In this document: positions 35,924-44,184 of the stretch, one piece after another
Layout: each line of letters begins with the position of its first letter
How positions within the stretch are numbered: position 1 is the first letter of the stretch
From: an uncultured Lachnospiraceae bacterium
Lineage (GTDB): Bacteria; Bacillota; Clostridia; Lachnospirales; Lachnospiraceae
Length of the DNA stretch: 48,195 nt
Assembly (NCBI GenBank): GCA_902792005.1
Contig: CADAXW010000021.1
Coordinates: 1 to 48,195, forward strand
Reading direction: 5' to 3'
The notes under the pieces: generated by a model
The model's database searches: none
Seen by the model: only the letters and a program-made list of their open reading frames with translations
What the model was told of the DNA's origin: nothing
Position numbers and translations under genes: made by a program

Positions 35924-37057
35924 TCAAAACAGACCGCCCACCAGCCAGGTGAGAAGGCCGGCGAGCCAGGCGATGGCGCACTGCCAGAGTACAACGCCGA
36001 TGGCCCATTTGTGGCCAAGCTCTCTTCGGATGGAGGTAATGGCTGCGACACAGGGCGTGTAAAGCAGCGAGAATACCAGGAGTGATGCAGCGGCCAGCGG
36101 AGCCATGACGGTGGTGAGTCCGTCACCATACAGAACACCCAGGGTGGAAACCACGCTTTCCTTTGCGAGGAATCCGCTGATCAGCGAGGTCATGATACGC
36201 CAGTCACCAAGTCCCAGCGGGGCCATGACAGGTGCGATCCATCCTGCGATGGTGGCAAGTATGCTGTCTCTTTGATCGCTGACCAGATTGAAACGGAAAT
36301 CAAAGCTCTTCAGAAGCCAGATCACGATGGTTGCGATGAGGATGATGGTAAAGGCCCGCTGGATAAAGTCCTTTGCCTTCTCCCAGAGCAGGTGGCCTAC
36401 ATTTTTTGCACCCGGCATCCGGTAATTCGGAAGCTCCATGACGAAGGGGACGGCTTCTCCCTTAAAGAGGGTTCCCTTGAAGAGGAGAGCCACCGCGATG
36501 GCGATGATGATCCCCAGCAGATACAGGCCGATCATGATCAGAGCCTTGTGGGATGAGAAAAATGCGTCCACAAAAAATGCATAGATCGGCAGCTTTGCCG
36601 TACAGCTCATAAAGGGAGTCAGCAGGATCGTCAGTTTTCGGTCCCGTTCACTGGGCAGGGTTCTGGTTGACATAACTGCCGGTACCGTACACCCGAAGCC
36701 AATGAGCATGGGGACGATGCTGCGCCCCGAAAGTCCGATCCGGCGGAGCATTTTGTCCATGAAAAATGCGACGCGGGCGGTATATCCGCTGTCCTCCAGC
36801 AGGGACAGGAAGAAAAACAGGGTGATGATCACAGGCAGAAAGCTGAGCACGCTGCCCACACCTTCCATGATGCCGTTTACTATCAGACCGTGAAGAATCG
36901 GATTGATATTCGCCTGATCCATGGCGGTATCCACCAGAGTGGTCAGGGAATTGATGCCCTTCTCCAGAGCGTCCTGCAGGGTTCCGCCGATCAGATAAAA
37001 TGTGAGCCAGAACACCACGCCCATGATCAGAATGAAGATGGGGATGGCGCGGTCCAT
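35924..37057 (-). CDS. feoB: FeoB, C-terminal membrane part (separated by frameshift)
   Basis: The 377 residues cover the ferrous-iron transport membrane domain: about eight helices including the two Gate regions (YTARVAFFMDKMLRRIGLSGRSIVPMLIGFGCTVPAVMSTRTL and GFLAKESVVSTLGVLYG), with the Cys in FGCTVPA. It begins at an ATG that overlaps the upstream frame by 31 nt in the -1 frame, directly at GGAAAATGGACC. Family consensus suggests the junction should read TGKWTAIPIF. Removing one GC from ACCGCGCCATC restores exactly that, so the gene was probably one reading frame. Coupled reinitiation or slippage on AAAA could still join the parts. Confidence 0.85.
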   Translation of the reverse strand: MDRAIPIFILIMGVVFWLTFYLIGGTLQDALEKGINSLTTLVDTAMDQANINPILHGLIVNGIMEGVGSVLSFLPVIITLFFFLSLLEDSGYTARVAFFMDKMLRRIGLSGRSIVPMLIGFGCTVPAVMSTRTLPSERDRKLTILLTPFMSCTAKLPIYAFFVDAFFSSHKALIMIGLYLLGIIIAIAVALLFKGTLFKGEAVPFVMELPNYRMPGAKNVGHLLWEKAKDFIQRAFTIILIATIVIWLLKSFDFRFNLVSDQRDSILATIAGWIAPVMAPLGLGDWRIMTSLISGFLAKESVVSTLGVLYGDGLTTVMAPLAAASLLVFSLLYTPCVAAITSIRRELGHKWAIGVVLWQCAIAWLAGLLTWLVGGLF

Positions 37058-38238
37058 TTTCCTGTGAGGATCCGGTCGATCCGTTCGCTGCGCAGGCTTT
37101 CCCGGCTTTGTGCAGGCTTATGAACATTGGGCTGGCACACCTTGTGGATGAAGGAGAAACGCATGTCCGCAATGGCGGCGCTTCGGTCCAGGCCCCGTTC
37201 CTTTTCCATCTGGAGAACAATATGCTCCAAAGTCTCCGACTCATTTTCGTCCAGACCCAGCTGTTCCAGGACGCGCTCATCCCCCTCGATCACCTTGCTT
37301 GCGGCAAAGCGAAGGGGCAGATCCGCAGCCTCCGCATGATCCTGGATCAGGTGCATGGTGGCCTGAAAATGTGCCACGTGGAGCGCATGCTCGATCAGCT
37401 CGCCGATACCGCTCCGCTTGGCAGCGGAAATGGGGATGACCGGAACACCGAGCTGGGACTCCAGCGCATTGATGTCGATGGTCCCGCCGTTTGCGGTCAC
37501 CTCATCCATCATGTTCAGTGCAATGACCATGGGGATGTTCATTTCCAGAAGCTGCATGGTAAGATACAGGTTCCGTTCGATATTGGTAGCATCCACGATG
37601 TTGATGATGGCCTTCGGCTTTTCCCGAAGGACAAAATCACGGGATACCAGTTCTTCCGCACTATAGGGAGACATGGAGTAGATGCCGGGCAGGTCCGTGA
37701 CCAGGGTCTCAGGATATCCTTTGATCACGCCGTCCTTTCGATCCACTGTTACGCCGGGAAAATTCCCGACTCTCTGATTGGAACCGGTGAGCTGGTTGAA
37801 GAGCGTGGTCTTGCCACTGTTCTGATTGCCCACCAGTGCAAAGGTCAGTGTGGTTCCCTCCGGCAGCGGATCACCGCTCCCCTTGGGGTGAAACTTTCCA
37901 CCCTCCCCCAGACCGGGATGGACGGACTGATTGGAAAGCTTTTTATCGGAGGAGGTCTTTTTTGCTGTTTTTGCAGCATCTGCAGCGTCTTCAGCATCTT
38001 CAGCCGATTCCTTCTCTATGGGCAGGATCTCGATCTGGGCAGCGTCCGCCAGCCGAAGGGTCAGCTGATAGCCGTGGATGGTGAGTTCCATGGGATCCCC
38101 CATGGGAGCGTACTTCACCACAGTCACTTCCTCGCCGGGGATCACACCCATATCAAGAAAATGCTGGCGCAGAGCTCCGTCTCCGCCAACAGATCTGATC
38201 ACGGCACTTTTTCCGATTTCCAACTCCCTTAATGTCAT
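37027..38238 (-). CDS. feoB: FeoA-FeoB fusion, FeoA domain and GTPase domain
   Basis: A FeoA (SH3-like) domain occupies residues 1-70 (MTLRELEIGKSAVIRSVGGD...). An Ala/Glu/Asp/Lys-rich linker follows (about 75-100). The FeoB G domain has G1 GNQNSGKTT (137-145), G2 in NFPGVTVDRK, G3 VTDLPGIYSM, G4 ALNMMDE and G5 ISAAK. It ends RIDRILTGKW, then eight out-of-frame residues. FeoB imports Fe(II) and normally continues into the membrane domain, here in another frame. The start ATG 38238 was chosen on homology. The frame is open to 38430, but that extension is merely translation of promoter and repeat copy D. Confidence 0.87.
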   Translation of the reverse strand: MTLRELEIGKSAVIRSVGGDGALRQHFLDMGVIPGEEVTVVKYAPMGDPMELTIHGYQLTLRLADAAQIEILPIEKESAEDAEDAADAAKTAKKTSSDKKLSNQSVHPGLGEGGKFHPKGSGDPLPEGTTLTFALVGNQNSGKTTLFNQLTGSNQRVGNFPGVTVDRKDGVIKGYPETLVTDLPGIYSMSPYSAEELVSRDFVLREKPKAIINIVDATNIERNLYLTMQLLEMNIPMVIALNMMDEVTANGGTIDINALESQLGVPVIPISAAKRSGIGELIEHALHVAHFQATMHLIQDHAEAADLPLRFAASKVIEGDERVLEQLGLDENESETLEHIVLQMEKERGLDRSAAIADMRFSFIHKVCQPNVHKPAQSRESLRSERIDRILTGKWTAPSPSSF

Positions 38239-38277
38239 AAATGTTCCATCCGTTCGGTTCTTGATTAGACTCATTTG

Positions 38278-38306
38278 AATATAGCACACAGGGTGGGGAT
38301 AGTCAA
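38278..38306 (-). promoter_or_regulatory. Sigma-A promoter for feoAB
   Basis: On the minus strand, -35 TTGACT (38301-38306), 17-bp spacer ending in TGC, and -10 TATATT (38278-38283) lie 39 nt upstream of the ATG. No clear Fur box was recognised. Confidence 0.75.
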
Positions 38307-38328
38307 TGAAGGCGCTCACCGGAAGAGT

Positions 38329-38402
38329 GTGACAAAGGGGACAGTCCCCATTGTCACGTTTTCCCGGGAAAACGTGACAAGCGGGACTGTCCCCTTTGTC
38401 AC
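38329..38402. repeat. Compound palindromic repeat, copy D
   Basis: A 74-nt element with a perfect centre, GTTTTCCCGGGAAAAC. It lies between the divergent promoters of feoAB and the GtrII-like gene, 23 nt from the feoAB -35 and 17 nt from the other -35. Confidence 0.92.
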
Positions 38403-38419
38403 ACTTTCGCCCAAATAAA

Positions 38420-38448
38420 TTGACAATCAAGGGGGCAGTGTGTAAAAT
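38420..38448 (+). promoter_or_regulatory. Sigma-A promoter for the GtrII-like gene cluster
   Basis: Consensus -35 TTGACA (38420-38425), 17-bp spacer ending TGTG, and -10 TAAAAT (38443-38448). The start codon is 66 nt further on. Confidence 0.75.
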
Positions 38449-38514
38449 ATTAAGGATAGTGCATTACTATGCGCTTTAAAGGAAATTGTAAGAAAAAGGG
38501 GCATATTTATTATT

Positions 38515-40194
38515 ATGATGGGAGCATGGGACAGGCTGAAAAAAATGTTTTCGGATAAGACGAGTCGGAACATTTTTTTGTATACTTTTATTTGCGGGTT
38601 GATGGCACATGGCTTCGTGTTTTTCAATAAGCTGGCGTGGCATGATGAACTGCAGCACGGCTTCCGACTTTCTGCATCCCGGGTTATGGCCCTTGGAAGA
38701 TGGCTTCGTGCCGGCCTTGGCTGGATCGTGGCCAAGCTGTTCGGAGACTACAATCTGAGCCTGCCATGGGTTCATGGCCTGATCTCCGTATTCTTTATCT
38801 CTCTTTCGGTTCTGCTGATCATCCGACTGTTTCATATCAGGGAAAAGGCATACCAGATCCTGGTGGCCGGTCTTCTTGTATCCTTCCCGGTTGTGGCATC
38901 CACCTTCGGATATATGTTTACGGCACCCTATTATTTCATCGCACTGTTCCTGTCTGTATGGGCAGTTTATCTTACGTACCGGATGAAAAATGTATGGGGT
39001 CTTATTTTAGGAGCGGGTCTTATCTGTTCGAGCATGGCCATCTATCAGCCCTACGTGGGGGTTGCGGCTTCGCTCTTTGTGATCCTGCTCATCATTGATA
39101 TCGCAAAGAATCGGTATAACGGCGTTGCCGGTATCTTCAAGCATGGCTTCTACTACCTGAGCACCTGCCTGGGCGGTGTGGTCGGTTATATGGTCATGTG
39201 GAAGGTGACCATGGCGATCTTCGGGATCAAGGCCGGAGATTATCAGGGCATTTCCTCCATGGGCGAGGGCGGCATCGGCAAGTACTTCGATGGCGTGGCA
39301 AGGGCTTATAAGAGCTTTCTTATGCAGTTTGAAAACCCCATCGAGGATGTGTATCCCATGTCCCTCTCCGTGGTCCAGTGGATCATCATCATCGGCAGCC
39401 TTCTGCTGGGACTCTATCTGGCGGGCCGCCAGTTTAAGAAGCATAAGGGACAGGCAGTTCTGATGCTTCTTTTGATCGCGATCCTTCCCCTGGCATTAAA
39501 TGTGGTCTATGTCATGGCATCCTCTTCCGCGGAGTCAAAGGTTCACTCCCTGATGCTTTACGGAATGGCCATGTTATATGTGTTCTTTATCTGTGCCCTC
39601 AGAGAGGTGACGAAGCGAAAGACGGATACGGTATTTGATCCAAAATCCGCGGAGGAAGTAAAGATTCCGGAAGCGGCAGAGGCTTCGGAAGATACAAAGG
39701 ATTCGGAAGAGGCAGAAGCGCCGGAGAATGAAAAGCGCAAATTCCGCCCCGCCGGTCTTATCGCCGGTCTGGCAACGGCTGTCCTGTTTGTTGCCATGTT
39801 CATGATGATCTATATCAGCAACGCGGCCTATCTTCGTGCCGACATGCAGCAACAGCAGGCCATCAGTGATCTGACGGTGCTGACCGCCAAGATCAAGACG
39901 CTGGATGGTTATACGGATAACATGAAGGTCTGCTTCGTCATGGAGGGAAAGCGTGACAAGACCCGGACATCCAATAAGGAGTTCGCGAATATCACATTTA
40001 TGCCCTATACGAATGTGTACCCGTATCATAATCAGAGAAATGTGGCGAACTTCCTGGAGCACTGGTGCGGCTTTGCCCCCACCTATGTAAGTCAGAAGCA
40101 GTTTAAGGACCGGGAAGAGGTAAAGGCCATGCCATCCTATCCGGATGACGGAAGTATAAAGATCATTGATGATACCGTCGTGATCAAGTGGTAA
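38515..40194 (+). CDS. GtrII-like membrane glucosyltransferase
   Basis: The 559-residue protein has about ten membrane helices and an early acidic loop (HDELQHGFRLSASRVMALGRW). The last helix (LIAGLATAVLFVAMFMMIYISNAAYLR) precedes an exported domain of about 120 residues. The pattern, including WVHGLISVFFISLSVLLI and VASTFGYMFTAPYYF, fits the GtrII family, which transfers glucose from undecaprenyl-phosphate glucose to O-antigen or other surface polymers. An Ala/Glu/Ser-rich cytoplasmic insert (IPEAAEASEDTKDSEEAEAP) lies before the last helix. It begins a four-gene plus-strand cluster ending in a GtrB-like loader (42665), its likely donor enzyme. ATG 38515 or 38518 both fit. Confidence 0.8.
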   Translation: MMGAWDRLKKMFSDKTSRNIFLYTFICGLMAHGFVFFNKLAWHDELQHGFRLSASRVMALGRWLRAGLGWIVAKLFGDYNLSLPWVHGLISVFFISLSVLLIIRLFHIREKAYQILVAGLLVSFPVVASTFGYMFTAPYYFIALFLSVWAVYLTYRMKNVWGLILGAGLICSSMAIYQPYVGVAASLFVILLIIDIAKNRYNGVAGIFKHGFYYLSTCLGGVVGYMVMWKVTMAIFGIKAGDYQGISSMGEGGIGKYFDGVARAYKSFLMQFENPIEDVYPMSLSVVQWIIIIGSLLLGLYLAGRQFKKHKGQAVLMLLLIAILPLALNVVYVMASSSAESKVHSLMLYGMAMLYVFFICALREVTKRKTDTVFDPKSAEEVKIPEAAEASEDTKDSEEAEAPENEKRKFRPAGLIAGLATAVLFVAMFMMIYISNAAYLRADMQQQQAISDLTVLTAKIKTLDGYTDNMKVCFVMEGKRDKTRTSNKEFANITFMPYTNVYPYHNQRNVANFLEHWCGFAPTYVSQKQFKDREEVKAMPSYPDDGSIKIIDDTVVIKW

Positions 40195-40220
40195 TACCCG
40201 GGACGGACAGGAAGAAAGAA

Positions 40221-40242
40221 AAAGAGAGAATAAAGAGAGAAT
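40221..40242. repeat. Tandem 11-bp duplication in a leader
   Basis: AAAGAGAGAAT occurs twice in tandem between the GtrII-like gene and the pyruvyl-transferase-family gene, inside the likely ribosome-binding region. Confidence 0.8.
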
Positions 40243-40251
40243 AAAGACAGT

Positions 40252-41373
40252 ATGAAAAGCGTAGAAAACTCAGAGAACAAAGTGAATCAGACAGTAGCCG
40301 GAAAAACAGGGATCATAACCTTTCACTTTGTAAATAACTTCGGCGGGGCACTCCAGGCTTATGCGCTTCGAAAGTACGTGTCCGCCCGGTTCTGTTCGGA
40401 TACGGGACTGGTGGATTACCGGCACTGGTTCATCCGGTTTACGGATGCTGTGCGCATGCTGCCCATAACAACGAACTTCAGGTATTATGGGCCGTGGTTC
40501 GGCGCATTTCCGAAGATCCTGAAGCGGAGGAGAAAGTTTTCTGCGTTTGCTAAACGGGAGCTTCAGCTGTCCGATCGGGTGAATCGGGAAGGCGGACTTA
40601 AGAAGCTGGGAGAGGATTATCAGTACCTGATCTGCGGCAGCGATCAAATCTGGAATCCCACCATCACGCTGGGGCTGTCCAAGCCTTACTTCCTCACCTT
40701 TGCGCCGGAGGGCTGCAGAAAGTTTTCCTATGCGGCCAGCGTGGGAACGGTGAAGCCGGCGAAGCAGAAGACCATGCTGGGCTATCTGAAGGATCTGGAC
40801 GCAGTTTCCATCCGCGAGAAGGTGGACTGGATCGATGATGAGCCGTCTCTTGACGTTCATCATAACATCGACCCCACATTTCTTCTGGAGACGGAGGAGT
40901 GGAAGTCCATGGCAAGACTTCCGAAGAAGAAGCAGAAGTATATCCTGACCTACTTCATGCAGAAGAACGAGGATTCCTATCCCACCATTCAGGCCATCAA
41001 GAATAAAAAGAACTGCAAGGTGGTGGAGATCAGCCGCTATGGTTACAAGGCGGACTGCGTTGATAAGGTCATGGTGGATGTGGGACCGGAGGAGTTTGTC
41101 GGACTCTTCTCGGGGGCATCCCATATCTGCACAAACTCCTTCCACGGTCTGGTGTTCGGTGTGATCTTCAATAAGAGTGTCGATTTTATTCCGATCAAGA
41201 AGTTCGGAGGGCGGATCGAAGCACTGTGTGAGCTGCTTCACCTGACGAAGGTTCCGGTGGACGGAGGAAGGTACTTCCACATCGAGTATGATCCGGAGGA
41301 AGTGAAGGCCATTATAGCCAGAGAGCGGGAAAAGACTTATTCCTATCTGGAGAAAGCGTTTAAGAGCGAATGA
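40252..41373 (+). CDS. Polysaccharide pyruvyl transferase family protein
   Basis: The 373-residue protein has the family's N-terminus (GIITFHFVNNFGGALQAYALRKYV), the block YLICGSDQIWNPTITLGLSKPYFL, and the C-terminal THICTNSFHGLVFGV-like segment (ASHICTNSFHGLVFGVIFNKSVDFI). Characterised members add pyruvate ketals from phosphoenolpyruvate to sugars of surface polysaccharides. Many clostridial members, paired like this with an FrhB-like Fe-S protein, are uncharacterised. The stop overlaps the next gene start (ATGA), so the two are tightly coupled. No membrane segments. Confidence 0.87.
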   Translation: MKSVENSENKVNQTVAGKTGIITFHFVNNFGGALQAYALRKYVSARFCSDTGLVDYRHWFIRFTDAVRMLPITTNFRYYGPWFGAFPKILKRRRKFSAFAKRELQLSDRVNREGGLKKLGEDYQYLICGSDQIWNPTITLGLSKPYFLTFAPEGCRKFSYAASVGTVKPAKQKTMLGYLKDLDAVSIREKVDWIDDEPSLDVHHNIDPTFLLETEEWKSMARLPKKKQKYILTYFMQKNEDSYPTIQAIKNKKNCKVVEISRYGYKADCVDKVMVDVGPEEFVGLFSGASHICTNSFHGLVFGVIFNKSVDFIPIKKFGGRIEALCELLHLTKVPVDGGRYFHIEYDPEEVKAIIAREREKTYSYLEKAFKSE

Positions 41374-42638
41374 TAAAGATTACGAAAAAGGAAATGTGCT
41401 GCGCCTGCAGTGCATGTGCGAAAATCTGTCCTGTGGGATGTATCTCCATGAAGGAGGATGAGGAAGGCTTCCTTTATCCCTCCGTGGATGAAGCGCGGTG
41501 TGTTCACTGTGGAAAATGTGAGTCCGTCTGCCCCATTCTCCGGGTGGATCGTGGAGAGCCGGAGACGGAGGGGCTGAAGCCGGAGCCGGAGGCTCTGGGA
41601 GGATGGCACCGGGATGAGAAGGTCCGGGAAGCATCCTCCAGCGGCGGCGCATTTACGCTGCTTGCTGACCTGATCCTGGAGAAGGGTGGTGTCGTATTCG
41701 GCGCAGCTCTGGTGGATCTCACAGTACGCCATATCGCCGTAACGGACAGGGAGGGCCTGGAGGCTCTCAGGGGCTCCAAGTATGTGCAGAGTGAAGTGGG
41801 AGATTCCTATTCCCAGGTGAAGGAATATCTTGAGCAGGGAAGAGAGGTACTCTTCTCCGGAACGCCCTGTCAGACAGCGGGTCTTCGAACCTTCCTGGGA
41901 AAGGAATATGAAAACCTGTATCTGGTGGATTTCATCTGCCACGGTGTTCCCTCTCCCAAGGTGTTCAGAGAGTATATAAAGAGCGTTGAAAAGAAAGAAA
42001 ATGCGGAGGTGGTTGACTTCCGGTTCCGCATGAAGGATAAGGGCTGGCATCCTTCGGGACTCCAGCTGGGAACGAATACAACACTGTCGAACGGGAAAGA
42101 GATCCGGAAGTATCCGGCCATGAAGGACAGTTATATGAATGCCTTTCTGGAGAATCTGGACCTTCGGCCCTCCTGCTACGAATGCAGGTTCAAGCAGGTG
42201 CCCAAGTGGGGCGCGGATATCACCATCGCTGATTTCTGGGGCGTGACAAAGGCTGTCCCCGAGCTGAATGATAAAAAGGGTACTTCCCTGGTTCTCCTTA
42301 ATACGGAGAAGGGATCCCGGCTGTTTGATGCAGGAAAGACGGAGTTCCATTTCAGGGAGACTGACTGGCAGACTGCCACAAAAAAGAATCCCACACTGGT
42401 CCGTCCGGCGAAACGCCCGTCCCTTCGGGATCGGTTCTTCCCCGAGCTGGAACAGCTGGGCTATGATAAGGTGGCAAAGAAGCATCTGTCCTTCGGGACT
42501 ACATTTGTCCGGAAAAGCTTTGGTATCGTGAGCGGAAAGCTGCGGCAGAAGAAGCTGATGCGGTGCGTGAAGGTCCTTGCAGCAGCTGCAGGCGCTGTGG
42601 CCGTTTGGTGCTTCTTCCGAAGAGGAAAGAAGAATTAG
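41370..42638 (+). CDS. FrhB-like Fe-S protein of polysaccharide cluster (F420 hydrogenase/dehydrogenase beta-subunit family)
   Basis: The 422-residue protein starts with two 4Fe-4S motifs (CCACSACAKICPVGC and CVHCGKCESVCP, residues about 9-50). The family's core follows (SSGGAFTLLADLILEKGGVVFGAAL, LRGSKYVQSEVGDSY, VLFSGTPCQTAGLRTFLG, VDFICHGVPSPKVF, YECRFKQVPKWGADITIADFWGV). A C-terminal hydrophobic helix (VLAAAAGAVAVWCFF) with a basic end suggests membrane tethering, which is not universal in the family. Methanogen relatives use F420, but in Firmicute glycan clusters the cofactor and reaction are unknown. The 4-nt overlap with the pyruvyl-transferase-family gene points to a joint redox step on a surface sugar (inference). 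Confidence 0.87.
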   Translation: MIKITKKEMCCACSACAKICPVGCISMKEDEEGFLYPSVDEARCVHCGKCESVCPILRVDRGEPETEGLKPEPEALGGWHRDEKVREASSSGGAFTLLADLILEKGGVVFGAALVDLTVRHIAVTDREGLEALRGSKYVQSEVGDSYSQVKEYLEQGREVLFSGTPCQTAGLRTFLGKEYENLYLVDFICHGVPSPKVFREYIKSVEKKENAEVVDFRFRMKDKGWHPSGLQLGTNTTLSNGKEIRKYPAMKDSYMNAFLENLDLRPSCYECRFKQVPKWGADITIADFWGVTKAVPELNDKKGTSLVLLNTEKGSRLFDAGKTEFHFRETDWQTATKKNPTLVRPAKRPSLRDRFFPELEQLGYDKVAKKHLSFGTTFVRKSFGIVSGKLRQKKLMRCVKVLAAAAGAVAVWCFFRRGKKN

Positions 42639-42664
42639 AAAGATCAGAAAGGACGGTAATCTGA

Positions 42665-43798
42665 ATGATGCCAAGACCGAAGGAATTGTCCGTAGTGGTT
42701 CCCTGCTACAATGAGGAGGAGGCCCTACCCATCTTTTACAACACGGTGACGGAGATCGTAAAGTCCATGGGGATCACATATGAGCTGGTTCTGGTGGATG
42801 ACGGATCCTCGGATCATACGCTGGATATCATGAGAGATCTGGCAAGACGCGATCCGGCAGTCCGTTACTTCTCCTTCTCCAGAAACTTTGGAAAGGAAGC
42901 GGCCATTTTTGCAGGACTTCAGCAGGCCACCGGGGCATACGTGGCTCTGATGGATGCGGATCTGCAGGACCCGCCGGCCTATCTGCCTGAGATGCATAAG
43001 CTCCTGAAGACAGGGGAGTATGACAATGTGGCAACCCGCCGGGCAACCCGGAAGGGAGAACCGAAGATCCGGTCCTTCTTTGCACGGCGTTTCTATAAGA
43101 CCATCAACCGTATGACGGATACGGAGATCGTGGACGGTGCAAGAGACTTCCGCATGATGAGCCGGAAGATGGTGAATGCCATCCTGAAGGTGGGAGAGTA
43201 CAACCGTTTCTCCAAGGGACTTTTCAGCTGGGTGGGCTTTAAGACCTACTGGCTGTCCTATGACAATGTGGAGCGTGTGGCAGGCCAGACCAAGTGGAGC
43301 TTCTGGAAGCTCCTGAAGTATGCCATCGACGGCATCATCAATTATTCCCATGCTCCGTTAAATGTGGCGACCAACGCGGGTATCATCTTTACCATCATCG
43401 CATTCATCTGGATGATCGTGCTGATCCTGAAGCGGATCATCATCGGCGGATACAATGTATCCGGCTGGACCTCCACCATGTGCGTGATCCTGTTCATGGG
43501 CGGAATTCAGCTGATCTCCATCGGTATCATGGGACAGTATATCGCAAGGATCTTCCTGGAGACCAAGCACAGACCCATCTACATCGTGGGAGAGTCCAGC
43601 GATGAATTTGAGAATCAGAGCAGGATCCCCAAGGGGAATTGGGAGGACAGGAGTGCAGGAAAACCTGCAGGAAAAACTGTAGATGTTCCGCCCCAGCCCT
43701 TCGCGGTTGGAACCGGCGGAAGCGGGCAGTACACGCCTCCGAAGGACCGCGGAAGTGCGAAGAATTCCCAGATCCCGGATCCCTTCCGTGAAGGCTAA
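42665..43798 (+). CDS. GT2 undecaprenyl-phosphate glycosyltransferase (GtrB/DPM1-like)
   Basis: The protein has 377 residues. The GT2 domain has LSVVVPCYNEEEALPIF, LVDDGSSDHT and the metal site LMDADLQDPP. Two C-terminal helices (NAGIIFTIIAFIWMIVLIL and CVILFMGGIQLISIGIMGQYIARIF) are followed by ETKHRPIYIV. It would load a sugar on undecaprenyl phosphate for the GtrII-like enzyme at 38515. A further 65-residue Pro/Gly-rich tail (VDVPPQPFAVGTGGSGQYTPPKDRG) is unusual. The homologue at 29046 lacks this tail and differs in sequence, so the window has two separate lipid-sugar loaders. The ribosome site is AAAGGACGG. Confidence 0.9.
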   Translation: MMPRPKELSVVVPCYNEEEALPIFYNTVTEIVKSMGITYELVLVDDGSSDHTLDIMRDLARRDPAVRYFSFSRNFGKEAAIFAGLQQATGAYVALMDADLQDPPAYLPEMHKLLKTGEYDNVATRRATRKGEPKIRSFFARRFYKTINRMTDTEIVDGARDFRMMSRKMVNAILKVGEYNRFSKGLFSWVGFKTYWLSYDNVERVAGQTKWSFWKLLKYAIDGIINYSHAPLNVATNAGIIFTIIAFIWMIVLILKRIIIGGYNVSGWTSTMCVILFMGGIQLISIGIMGQYIARIFLETKHRPIYIVGESSDEFENQSRIPKGNWEDRSAGKPAGKTVDVPPQPFAVGTGGSGQYTPPKDRGSAKNSQIPDPFREG

Positions 43799-43801
43799 CG
43801 T

Positions 43802-43875
43802 GTGACAAAGGGGACAGTCCCCATTGTCACGTTTTCCCGGGAAAACGTGACAAAAGGGACTGTCCCCTTTGTCAC
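43802..43875. repeat. Compound palindromic repeat, copy E
   Basis: A 74-nt element with centre GTTTTCCCGGGAAAAC; the right hairpin begins GTGACAAAAGGGAC. It lies 4 nt after the GT2 stop and 27 nt before the amtB-proximal promoter. Confidence 0.92.
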
Positions 43876-43902
43876 GGGAAACAAAAAAAATAAAAAAAGG
43901 TA

Positions 43903-43931
43903 TTGACAGATAAAAAATCTGGTCGTATAAT
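43903..43931 (+). promoter_or_regulatory. Perfect consensus sigma-A promoter upstream of amtB
   Basis: TTGACA (43903-43908), exactly 17 bp, TATAAT (43926-43931), preceded by an A-rich UP-like tract (43881-43898). The expected transcription start is near 43938. Confidence 0.9.
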
Positions 43932-43950
43932 TCGTCACATAAAAGGCAAG

Positions 43951-43984
43951 GGCGTCTTGGAGTATTTCTCCGAGACGCCTTTTT
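43951..43984 (+). terminator. Promoter-proximal intrinsic terminator (attenuator or end of a tiny RNA)
   Basis: A 12-bp stem with one G-T pair (GGCGTCTTGGAG at 43951-43962 with CTCCGAGACGCC at 43968-43979), a TATTT loop, then TTTTTAT. It begins about 13 nt after the predicted start of transcription, so most transcripts from the consensus promoter would stop after roughly 45-50 nt unless the hairpin is suppressed. Confidence 0.82.
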
Positions 43985-44184
43985 ATATTTTGCCGGGACT
44001 GATCAGAAGCCGCGTGCCGCCTGGATGGCGACAAGGCGAATGGAAGATGGTCAGTGACCCGCGCAGCGATGCAATGGTGTTTCGTTATGTAGGGAGAGCG
44101 CAGCACCGCCGGCATTCGCTCAGCACTTCACGCATACGAAGAGTTCATCGCAAATGAACAGAAATGAAAGTGAGGTGCATGTAA
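43985..44184 (+). other. 200-nt untranslated leader of amtB
   Basis: The 386-nt gap between the GT2 gene and amtB holds repeat E, the promoter, the terminator and this leader. The leader has no ORF with a ribosome site. Small stems are visible, for example CGCC/GGCG around TGGAT (about 44021-44033) and GAGCG/CGCTC (about 44096-44121). No second consensus promoter was seen. It may be a regulatory 5' untranslated region. Confidence 0.4.

Noticed and set aside
35646-36062. A plus-strand open frame of 138 codons through repeat copy C.
   Set aside because: It overlaps the glnN end, the repeat, the antisense of the Feo accessory gene and feoB; no ribosome site, no family resemblance.
38239-38430. 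A 64-residue N-terminal extension of the FeoA-FeoB frame (starting MIVNLFGRKCDKGD).
   Set aside because: It translates repeat copy D and the promoter; the FeoA domain starts at 38238 and the promoter lies inside the supposed coding region.
42241-42261. A GCGTGACAAAGG...CTGTCCCC stretch inside the FrhB-like gene resembles the repeat.
   Set aside because: It encodes the family-conserved FWGVTKAVPE segment in frame and lacks the hairpin partner.
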